DNA of 13,481 nt from a bacterium (GTDB lineage: Bacteria; UBA9089; CG2-30-40-21; SBAY01), in contig JBFLYA010000106.1 of assembly GCA_040757115.1 (NCBI GenBank), positions 1-13,481 of the forward strand. The letters are read 5' to 3'. Each line of letters begins with the position of its first letter. The first letter of the stretch is position 1. Made by a program: the position numbers and the translations under genes. Shown piece by piece: positions 7,457 to 13,445 of this stretch. The notes under the pieces are model-generated. The model did no database searches. It had not been told where the DNA came from and saw nothing but the letters and a program-made list of their open reading frames with translations.

Positions 7457-9310
7457 TCACCTGGGTAAATAATTAACCAGATTATTTATTAACAGCTGTT
7501 TTATCTTATAGCAGTCACTAACTTTCTGCCTTGGTCTTTTAAAGATACTATCTACTATTTTTCTATCTCCACCATTTCTTCGGATTATCTCTACGATGTA
7601 TTCATAAGTTTGTAGCTCTGTGCGAAGGACTTTTAGTCGTAGAGATGGAATAGGAATATCGAGATTAAATTTACTACCAGGATAAAAGGCTAATGCAGTG
7701 CCATCTTCGTCATCAAGGTAGATATAAGGGTCATCTTTCCATGAGGCACAACTCCAGAAGCAAATTCCATCAACTTTTGCTTTCCATATTTCCCATAATA
7801 TATCTATTTCTTTATCATCTTCATTATCACAAAAAGATTTTTTATTTACCGCGGGCAGACTTCCATAAAACCAGATTTCTTCATCCTGCCTATGTCTATT
7901 TTCCGCATCAGAAATATCACTCCCCAGTCCAACATTCCATAATCCAACATAGCCATCTAATCTTTTATCTGAGGAAAGATACTCATAATACCGACCAATA
8001 TCAATTCTAAAAACAAACTTTGCAGATTTAGTATCCATAATTTTCTTTCCCGCACCTATATTTTTAAATCCTTTTCTTGTTAATTCTGCATAGTATTTCA
8101 ACGCATCATAATCAGCATAGGGATTTTGGGGAGATTCCTTAGATGGGTATCTCGGTTCATCCATCCGCCAGGGAATTAATTTAGACATAGTTGTTTTATG
8201 GTTAAAATATATCTGAAATTGGGTTTGTGTCCAACCCTGTTTATTAAAATAATCTTCAAATTGTTGACATATTCTTATATATTCTGTTCTGTATTCTGGA
8301 GTCGTATATCGTCTTGAATTTTTATCTTCGCCCCATTTTGCAGGCCAATTACAATTAAATGGCAATATAAAAGATGATAATGCTCTGCCGGTCCCTCGCT
8401 TACATTCATAAAAAATATTATCTTTGGGTGAGAAGTATTTATTAAACTGATTATAAAATGCCCTCCAATCCACTACCTTAATTTTATCCCCATTACCTTC
8501 AATAATGGGGGCATAATTCCCCTTCATTCCACCATCTTGATTATAGGGTATTTCACTAAGGGTAAATCCATGTTCCCGTGCCATTTTATGAAATTTCTCT
8601 TCAATGCTTATGTATCGTGCGTCTTTACGGTCAACATCAAATCCTCTTGATATCCAGATATAATCATTTAAAATAGCCTTTAATGAATAATCATCCGGAA
8701 GGGCAAAATTTAATACCTTAAGTTTAATATTTAGTGTTTTAAGTAATTTTTTAGTCTGGGTAACCTTAAGAGTCCCTTGATAATCACCAGCAGGAATATT
8801 TTTAGGTATGTAAATATCACACCAGACAGCCTGGTTTTTTTGTCCGATAATAGGTTGGGTAGAAGTAGGAATATCAAATGGGGCACCATAGTCAGGGACT
8901 TCAAAAGGTATTAATGCATCCGGATACCATACATTATTTAGTTTTATATACCACTCACGAAATAGTTCAATATTCTCTTTGCTTTGAATAACTCCCTGTC
9001 CTGTTAAATTACTGACTAAAATATCTACATCCTTAAGTTTTGTATTCTCTGCCTCAATAACTACTTGAAATCCTACATATTCATTCTTTGCCCCCTGAAG
9101 GGAAATAGTATTAAGGTTTTTATCAAAGAAGTAATTTTTGTCTTTATATTCGCCAATTATTGGTTTAGCGTTATATTTTCGCGGGTCTTCCTCATATACA
9201 TTTCCAGTGATAGGATTGACCTTTTCATATTCTCCTGTTACCCAGATATTAACTGAAGAAAACGCCGGAGAAGAAGACAATAGAATCAGTAATAATATGA
9301 TAATTTCCAT
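7457..9310 (-). CDS. Secreted DUF4091 (GH123-like) protein
   Basis: A 617-residue protein. The first 18 or so residues (MEIIILLLILLSSSPAFSS) form a signal-peptide-like hydrophobic core with an AFS-type cleavage site, though the n-region has Glu instead of a positive charge. The N-terminal half contains a beta-rich domain with LQGAKNEYVGFQVVIEA, and the C-terminal part has GICFWSCASWKDDP followed by DEDGTALAFYPG (about 515-546), the signature of DUF4091. DUF4091 proteins share the fold of GH123 beta-N-acetylgalactosaminidases; substrate here is unknown, probably an extracellular or envelope glycan. The ATG is the only start between the upstream in-frame TGA and the signal peptide. There is no Shine-Dalgarno, and the promoter geometry predicts a leaderless mRNA. 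Confidence 0.85.
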   Translation of the reverse strand: MEIIILLLILLSSSPAFSSVNIWVTGEYEKVNPITGNVYEEDPRKYNAKPIIGEYKDKNYFFDKNLNTISLQGAKNEYVGFQVVIEAENTKLKDVDILVSNLTGQGVIQSKENIELFREWYIKLNNVWYPDALIPFEVPDYGAPFDIPTSTQPIIGQKNQAVWCDIYIPKNIPAGDYQGTLKVTQTKKLLKTLNIKLKVLNFALPDDYSLKAILNDYIWISRGFDVDRKDARYISIEEKFHKMAREHGFTLSEIPYNQDGGMKGNYAPIIEGNGDKIKVVDWRAFYNQFNKYFSPKDNIFYECKRGTGRALSSFILPFNCNWPAKWGEDKNSRRYTTPEYRTEYIRICQQFEDYFNKQGWTQTQFQIYFNHKTTMSKLIPWRMDEPRYPSKESPQNPYADYDALKYYAELTRKGFKNIGAGKKIMDTKSAKFVFRIDIGRYYEYLSSDKRLDGYVGLWNVGLGSDISDAENRHRQDEEIWFYGSLPAVNKKSFCDNEDDKEIDILWEIWKAKVDGICFWSCASWKDDPYIYLDDEDGTALAFYPGSKFNLDIPIPSLRLKVLRTELQTYEYIVEIIRRNGGDRKIVDSIFKRPRQKVSDCYKIKQLLINNLVNYLPR

Positions 9311-9316
9311 ACTTAC

Positions 9317-9345
9317 ATAATATCACATAATTTAAAAAAAGTCAA
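9317..9345 (-). promoter_or_regulatory. Promoter of the DUF4091 gene
   Basis: The minus strand reads TTGACT (9345-9340), a 17-base spacer, TATTAT (9322-9317), then six bases and ATG 9310. A start 7 nt after the -10 box falls on the A of the ATG, so the message should be leaderless. Confidence 0.65.
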
Positions 9346-9420
9346 TTAGTAATTGACAACGGGTGCGTGTAAAATTTATGGGTAAAAAATATTCTGAGAG
9401 TTAGACCTGAAATTAAATCA

Positions 9421-9602
9421 AATATCAAAATGCAAAATTACAAATCAAATTTCAAAGAGGAAATAGCAGGGTTTCTCTCAAAGAGTTGGAGGAATTTGGT
9501 AATATCTTTGCTTCAAGTATTTTAACGCTGAAAGGAAAGAGATAATTTTACATTTTGATATGTAATTTTTATATTTGCTTTTTGCATTTTGCTCTTTGGA
9601 GG
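9421..9602 (+). repeat. 180-bp dispersed repeat, copy 1
   Basis: Nearly identical to 12371-12550. The two differ only in a short patch (about 9461-9479) where this copy has aaatagcagggtttctctc and the other gagtaacaaggtttctc, a 2-base length change. The left part (ATATCAAAATGCAAAATTA) is roughly inverted near the right end (TAATTTTACATTTTGATAT). Confidence 0.95.
9430..9545 (+). pseudogene. Remnant of a four-helix-bundle (S23-like) gene, frameshifted
   Basis: ATG 9430 begins MQNYKSNFKEE. After a 2-base TC insertion relative to the copy at 12380, the frame for LKELEEF and FGNIFASSILTLKGKR resumes and ends at TAA 9543-9545. The start and end resemble those of four-helix-bundle proteins (23S rRNA intervening-sequence type, normally about 120 residues), with the middle missing. 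Family recognition is from memory and tentative. Confidence 0.4.
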
Positions 9603-9653
9603 GAATTGAATAATAGAGATGTTAAAAGTTACCCACAAATTTTACATACACCC

Positions 9654-9682
9654 TTGACAACAGTTAAAATATATGTTAAACT
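9654..9682 (+). promoter_or_regulatory. Promoter of the acetate-CoA ligase gene
   Basis: TTGACA (9654-9659), a 17-base spacer and TAAACT (9677-9682, 4 of 6 to consensus), then six bases and GTG 9689. The predicted start of transcription is the G of the start codon. The -35 box lies inside the right copy of the TTGACAAC target duplication. Confidence 0.65.
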
Positions 9683-9688
9683 ATAAGA

Positions 9689-11836
9689 GTGAAAAATGAA
9701 AATGCCAGATGTATATTTTCACCTAAATCAATTGCGGTTATAGGCGCCTCTACTCATCAAGATGCAGTAGGCAGGACTTTGTTTGCCAATATATTGTTTT
9801 CTGGATATACAGGTATTGTCTATCCGGTAAATCCGAAGGCAAGAGGCATTTTAGGCGTTAGGGCATATCACTCTGTCTGGGATATTCCAGGGGGAGTAGA
9901 TCTGGCTGTAATTATCGTGCCAGCATCAAGCGTGCCTGGTGTTATGGAGGAATGTGGAGAAAAGGGTATAAAAGCCGCCATAATCATCAGTGCTGGATTT
10001 AAAGAAATAGGTGAAAAAGGAGCACAGATTGAAAAAACGGTGATAGAGATTGCGAAAAAATATTCTATTGCGGTTCTTGGCCCCAATTGTCTTGGTATAA
10101 TTAATACTGACCCGGAGATTTCTTTTAATGCGACTTTTGTTACAAGTATGCTAAAACCCGGTAATATCGCCTTTATTTCTCAATCCGGTGCCCTGGGTGT
10201 AGCGGCACTTGAATATGCCTCAGACAATAATATCGGGCTGTCAAAATTCGTCTCGATTGGGAATAAATCTGATTTAACCGAAACTGATATGCTGGCGATG
10301 ATGAAGGATGACCCAAATACAGATGTGATTCTGCTTTATCTTGAGGACCTCACAGACCCCAGAAGATTCTTAGAACTGGCAAGAGAGATAACCGGGGATA
10401 TTCCTGAAAGAAAGCCAATATTAGCCATAAAATCAGGACGCACTATCGAAGGAGCAAAAGCGGCTTCGTCTCATACCGGGGCATTAGCCAGTTCAGACGA
10501 CGTTTATGAATATTTCTTCCATCAATGTGGCGTGTTAAGGGTAGAAACGCTTGAAGAACTATTTGATTATGCCCGCGCATTTGCCAATCAACCACTTCCA
10601 AAAGGAAATCAAGTCGCAATTATCACTAATGGTGGTGGTCCCGGGATAATGGCAACAGATATTTGTATCAGATATGGCATGCAATTAGCACATTTTGATA
10701 AAAAAACTACCTCAAAGTTAAAAAATGGCTTACCACCAAGTTCAAATATAAATAACCCCATTGACCTTATTGGAGATGCCAGAGAAGACCGCTATGCACT
10801 TGCCTTGAAATCTGTTCTGGAAGATAAAAATGTAGATGGTGTCATAATTGTTATCTGCACTATTCAGCCAATAACTACCTTACAAAATATCGCTTATGTT
10901 ATTACAGAAATGATGCCCAAATACCAGAAACCTATTATGGTTTGCTGGATGGGAATAACTGATATATCCAGTGTTTTAAAGATTCTTGATGAAAAAAATA
11001 TCCCGCATTATAAATTTCCAGAAGTGGCGTCAAGAGCACTGGCAAAGATGTGCGAATATACTCAATGGGTAGCACGACCTCGAACACAGGTTCGAATATT
11101 CAATGATGTTGATAAAAAGAAAGTAGAAGAAGTCATTTCTCTTGCAAAAACACAAAAAAGAAGATTTTTACCCGAGCCAGAGACTTATGAGATTTTAAAG
11201 GCGTATGGATTCCCGGTGTTAGACTTCCGATTAGCAAAAAATGAACAAGAAGCCACTCAATACGCTCAGGAAATCGGCTATCCAGTAGCCTTGAAGATAG
11301 TTTCTCCAGAAATCCTTCATAAACTGGATGTGGGTGGCGTCCGATTAAATATTGAAAATGAAAATGATTTGAGAAAGGCATATCAGGAGATGACTCTGAA
11401 ATTTACTAACTACACTGTTTGGGGTATCCTTGTTCAAAAGATGGCAAAGAAAGGGAAAGAAATCATTCTTGGGATGAATAAAGATTTACAGTTTGGCAAT
11501 TTGCTTATGTTTGGATTAGGTGGTGCTTATGTCGAGGTATTAAAAGATGTAACATTCAGGATTGCTCCAATTCGTGAACTTGGTGCTTACAATATGATAG
11601 AAGAGATTCGCGGCTATAAAATATTGACCGGTTATCGAGGTGAAAAACCATCTGATATTGACATCATTGCTGAATGTTTAGAAAGGTTATCCCAGTTAGT
11701 ATGTGATTTTGAAGAAATAGAGGAATTAGATATTAACCCTTTGATTGTGTTTGAAAAAGGTAAAGGGGCAAAGATAGTTGATGCCCGTATCTTGATATTA
11801 TCCTTACCCACATCTTTTACTGGACAATGTTATTAA
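9689..11836 (+). CDS. acdA: Acetate-CoA ligase (ADP-forming), fused alpha and beta subunits
   Basis: A 715-residue NDP-forming acyl-CoA synthetase: acyl-CoA + ADP + Pi to acid + CoA + ATP, a substrate-level ATP source in anaerobic fermentation. Domains: CoA-binding Rossmann fold at about 8-140 (SIAVIGAS, VLGPNCLGI); CoA-ligase domains at about 150-460, with ISQSGALG and SSHTGALASSD, whose His262 is the expected phosphorylated residue; ATP-grasp beta part at about 490-710, with PEILHKLDVGGV (His544), the second histidine of this family, and DINPLIV near the end. Full length for the alpha-beta fusion. GTG 9689 is the only plausible start, because an in-frame TAA lies 12 bases upstream, and there is no Shine-Dalgarno. 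Substrate could be acetate or branched or aryl acids. The neighbour ilvN does not decide this. Confidence 0.92.
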   Translation: MKNENARCIFSPKSIAVIGASTHQDAVGRTLFANILFSGYTGIVYPVNPKARGILGVRAYHSVWDIPGGVDLAVIIVPASSVPGVMEECGEKGIKAAIIISAGFKEIGEKGAQIEKTVIEIAKKYSIAVLGPNCLGIINTDPEISFNATFVTSMLKPGNIAFISQSGALGVAALEYASDNNIGLSKFVSIGNKSDLTETDMLAMMKDDPNTDVILLYLEDLTDPRRFLELAREITGDIPERKPILAIKSGRTIEGAKAASSHTGALASSDDVYEYFFHQCGVLRVETLEELFDYARAFANQPLPKGNQVAIITNGGGPGIMATDICIRYGMQLAHFDKKTTSKLKNGLPPSSNINNPIDLIGDAREDRYALALKSVLEDKNVDGVIIVICTIQPITTLQNIAYVITEMMPKYQKPIMVCWMGITDISSVLKILDEKNIPHYKFPEVASRALAKMCEYTQWVARPRTQVRIFNDVDKKKVEEVISLAKTQKRRFLPEPETYEILKAYGFPVLDFRLAKNEQEATQYAQEIGYPVALKIVSPEILHKLDVGGVRLNIENENDLRKAYQEMTLKFTNYTVWGILVQKMAKKGKEIILGMNKDLQFGNLLMFGLGGAYVEVLKDVTFRIAPIRELGAYNMIEEIRGYKILTGYRGEKPSDIDIIAECLERLSQLVCDFEEIEELDINPLIVFEKGKGAKIVDARILILSLPTSFTGQCY

Positions 11837-12053
11837 CTATGCATTCATTCACAATTCACCATTCACAATTCACCATTGTTTCCCTTTCCCATTTTTTCCT
11901 CTTTTCCCCTTTTTCCTTATGGACACTTGAACAGTTACAAAAAAAAGATATTTTCCTCTCTGTTCCTCTGCGTCTCTGCGGTAAATTACCACCTGAACGG
12001 TTACCGGGAAAAGGTTATTTACTTTTATTACAGTCACCCTCAATTCATTTTCC
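11837..12053. repeat. Intergenic repeats, including a solo element end at 11957-12004
   Basis: No gene is seen here. CATTCACAATTCAC is repeated twice in tandem (11846-11873), followed by a C/T-rich tract. At 11957-12004, 48 bases are identical to 13367-13414, the right end of the GxxExxY-type element (CTCTGCGTCTCTGCGG up to GAACGGTTAC). No partner end or gene remnant is found on the left, so this is a truncated or solo end. Confidence 0.8.
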
Positions 12054-12082
12054 TTGACATTTTGATTTAATTGTGATAAAAT
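12054..12082 (+). promoter_or_regulatory. Probable promoter of ilvN
   Basis: TTGACA (12054-12059), 17-base spacer, TAAAAT (12077-12082, 5 of 6). Transcription would start near 12089, leaving a leader of about 540 nt, of which 364 are the inserted element with its duplicated target. No T-box or leucine-type leader peptide is evident. Confidence 0.65.
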
Positions 12083-12146
12083 ATCTCCAGTGCAATTAGA
12101 ATTAATCTCCTGTCGTGTTGAACAAATAATGCAGGGAATTTGATTC

Positions 12147-12232
12147 TGGTAACTGGTGATTGGTAACTGGTAATTAAATACCGTTTGGCTGATTTCAGGA
12201 CGAAACTATTTAACCAGTTACCAGTTACCAAT
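12147..12232. repeat. Inverted repeat of a 'ggtaactgg' tract
   Basis: ATTGGTAACTGGT (12159-12171) and ACCAGTTACCAAT (12220-12232) are perfect inverted copies. Each arm also contains a second GGTAACTGG-like unit. It would form a hairpin in the ilvN leader. The content is simple sequence, with no gene remnant recognised. Confidence 0.75.
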
Positions 12233-12370
12233 TCTGATAACAGAGGTCGAAAAATCTGGTGGTGTCTTAATCTAGCATAAAGGTTAAAATAGTGTATAGG
12301 GTTCTGCAAAATAGGATTTGAGGGAGACAACAAATAAATATCAAATATCAAATATTAAATATCAAATATA

Positions 12371-12550
12371 AATATCAAAATGCAAAATTACAAATCAAAT
12401 TTCAAAGAGGGAGTAACAAGGTTTCTCAAAGAGTTGGAGGAATTTGGTAATATCTTTGCTTCAAGTATTTTAACGCTGAAAGGAAAGAGATAATTTTACA
12501 TTTTGATATGTAATTTTTATATTTGCTTTTTGCATTTTGCTCTTTGGAGG
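12371..12550 (+). repeat. 180-bp dispersed repeat, copy 2
   Basis: Matches 9421-9602 apart from a short patch after the AAAGAGG at about 12410. It is preceded by a short tandem of 'atcaaatat' units (about 12336-12370) that copy 1 lacks. Confidence 0.95.
12380..12493 (+). pseudogene. 37-codon remnant of a four-helix-bundle (S23-like) gene
   Basis: ATG 12380 to TAA 12491-12493 is open: it starts MQNYKSNFKE and ends FGNIFASSILTLKGKR. It looks like the first ten and last twenty-five residues of a four-helix-bundle protein joined in frame, the central helices being deleted. No ribosome binding site is present. It may be a decayed gene rather than an expressed miniprotein. The family call is tentative. 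Confidence 0.4.
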
Positions 12551-12621
12551 AAATCCCTTTTGGACACCAAATCTGCATAGATTTCACTATTAGAGTTATT
12601 TTCAGACACCACCAAAAATCT

Positions 12622-12626
12622 GGAGG
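12622..12626 (+). promoter_or_regulatory. Shine-Dalgarno of ilvN deciding the start
   Basis: GGAGG touches the first ATG (12627) directly but is 9 nt before the second ATG (12636). This favours the second, which also gives the family-typical N terminus MRHTISVLVEN. Confidence 0.75.
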
Positions 12627-12635
12627 ATGAAAAAG

Positions 12636-13118
12636 ATGCGACATACTATCTCAGTGTTAGTCGAGAATAAATTTGGGGTTTTAGCCCGTGTAGCGGGATT
12701 ATTTTCTGGCCGTGGCTTTAATATTGATTCCTTATGCGTTGCCGAAACTGACGACCCAACTATGTCAATGATGACGATTGTTACTCACGGTGATAATAAG
12801 ATAATCGAGCAGATTGAAAAACAACTCAATAAACTTATTGATGTCATTAAGGTCAGTGATTTAACTAAAGAAGAACATGTCGAAAGAGAGCTGGTTTTGA
12901 TAAAGGTTACAACAGAAAACGGTAGTCGGGCGGAAATTATGGAGATTGTTGATATCTTCCGGGCAAAGATTATTGATGTTGGACAGAAAACCATAATTGT
13001 GGAAACCACTGGTGACGAAGATAAACTGAAAGCCTTGATTAACCTGCTGAAGCCTTTTGGAATAAAAGAGATAGTTAGAACAGGTAAAATCGCCCTATCC
13101 AGAGGAACGAAGGGGTAG
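12636..13118 (+). CDS. ilvN: Acetolactate synthase small (regulatory) subunit
   Basis: About 160 residues, normal for the family. The N-terminal ACT domain reads HTISVLVENKFGVLARVAG with GLFSGRGFNIDSL and VAETDDPTMSMMTIV, the segment that binds the branched-chain amino-acid effector. The C-terminal half (from about KVTTENGSRAEIMEIVDIF to FGIKEIVRTGKIALSRG) is the ALS small-subunit C-terminal domain. It activates the catalytic subunit (IlvB) and confers feedback inhibition in valine, leucine and isoleucine synthesis. A start at 12627 is possible (adds MKK). Unusually, ilvB is not adjacent: the gene upstream is the acetate-CoA ligase, and the next gene is a metallo-hydrolase. Its stop codon TAG (13116-13118) lies within the target duplication of the next element. 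Confidence 0.93.
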   Translation: MRHTISVLVENKFGVLARVAGLFSGRGFNIDSLCVAETDDPTMSMMTIVTHGDNKIIEQIEKQLNKLIDVIKVSDLTKEEHVERELVLIKVTTENGSRAEIMEIVDIFRAKIIDVGQKTIIVETTGDEDKLKALINLLKPFGIKEIVRTGKIALSRGTKG

Positions 13119-13188
13119 TCGTAACCGTTCACCGCAGAGACACACAGACGCAGAGAAGAAAATTAAAATTTATGGACGATACGCTTAA

Positions 13189-13261
13189 CATCCCTGATTT
13201 TCATCAGTGCAAGCTCTTGAGTCCAACAACATTAAACTTGCCCTGATGAAAATCAGGGATG
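13189..13261. repeat. 24-bp-plus hairpin inside the GxxExxY remnant
   Basis: CATCCCTGATTTTCATCAG (13189-13207) and its exact inverse (13243-13261), extended by G-C and CAAG/CTTG pairs with one mismatch, enclose a 23-nt loop. One arm covers part of the C-terminal GxxExxY remnant, so the hairpin arose by inverted duplication of that gene end. Confidence 0.85.
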
Positions 13262-13275
13262 GATTAACAAATCTG

Positions 13276-13301
13276 GCTTGCCGGCTGAACATTCGGCAAG
13301 C
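13276..13301. repeat. 8-bp GC-rich hairpin
   Basis: GCTTGCCG (13276-13283) and CGGCAAGC (13294-13301) pair around a 10-base loop. It sits exactly where the GxxExxY N-terminal fragment loses similarity, so it may mark a deletion or insertion junction. Confidence 0.75.
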
Positions 13302-13445
13302 AGGTCCTATGTATTTCAATGGCTGCACCAATAATCTTTTCTGTTATCTGATTCATTTCCATATCTTCTCTGTTCCTCTGCGTCTCTGCGGTAAATTACC
13401 ACCTGAACGGTTACGGGTAGTCAAATTTCACAGGGAAATAATCCG

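Larger units (their letters stand above)
9353..9661. mobile_element. 293-bp MITE-like element with 25-bp inverted repeats and 8-bp target duplication
   Basis: The element spans 9361-9653. The 25-bp ends begin GGGTGYRTGTAAAATTTRTG and match at 22 of 25 positions. TTGACAAC is duplicated exactly on both sides (9353-9360, 9654-9661). An 8-bp duplication with TGTAAAA near the tip resembles IS256-type ends, so it may be mobilised in trans by such a transposase; that is inference. Inside is a 182-bp core (9421-9602) repeated at 12371-12550. No transposase is encoded. The right-hand copy of the duplication provides the -35 box of the next gene. Confidence 0.85.
12250..12621. mobile_element. 356-bp MITE-like element with 8-bp target duplication in the ilvN leader
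   Basis: AAAAATCT is duplicated at 12250-12257 and 12614-12621. The element (12258-12613) has ends reading inward GGTGGTGTCT on both sides, continuing as a diverged match (AATAGTG, TGCA, GATTTG in the same order over about 60 bases). It carries the 180-bp core shared with 9421-9602, yet its tips are unrelated to that element's. The insertion point is immediately upstream of the ilvN Shine-Dalgarno. Confidence 0.8.
13163..13362 (-). pseudogene. GxxExxY (PDDEXK_3) gene, internally deleted remnant
   Basis: ATG 13362 reads ME(M)NQITEKIIGAAIEIHRT, the typical N terminus of GxxExxY proteins, then breaks up into a hairpin sequence where LGPG-x2-E-x2-Y would be expected and stops near 13264-13266. 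At 13213-13163 the minus strand reads KIRDVKRIVHKF and stop, matching the family's C-terminal LK.G(I/V)KRIV. The central nuclease-like part is missing. Start and stop codons lie within a few bases of the inverted repeats. Confidence 0.7.
13113..13422. mobile_element. 294-bp element with GTAACCGTTCA ends, GxxExxY remnant and 8-bp target duplication
   Basis: GGGTAGTC is duplicated at 13113-13120 and 13415-13422, bounding an element at 13121-13414. The ends read inward GTAACCGTTCA. One side has a 12-base insertion (ggtggtaattta), after which both continue CCGCAGAGAC and CGCAGAG-type microrepeats. Between them, on the minus strand, are the start and end of a GxxExxY gene. The tip is related to that of 4414-4681 (GTAACTATTCACC). 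The left target copy includes ilvN's stop codon. Confidence 0.85.

Noticed and set aside
11827-12070. Overlapping plus-strand frames of 64-76 codons after the ligase gene
   Set aside because: They consist of simple repeats and the solo element end, and the composition is not protein-like.
12089-12250. T-box or branched-chain amino-acid leader before ilvN
   Set aside because: No T-box core sequence, specifier loop or terminator is visible. The structured part is a simple 'ggtaactgg' inverted repeat.
12785-13132. 115-codon minus-strand frame opposite ilvN
   Set aside because: Pure antisense of a conserved gene. Its hydrophobic look comes from the complement of the ilvN codons.
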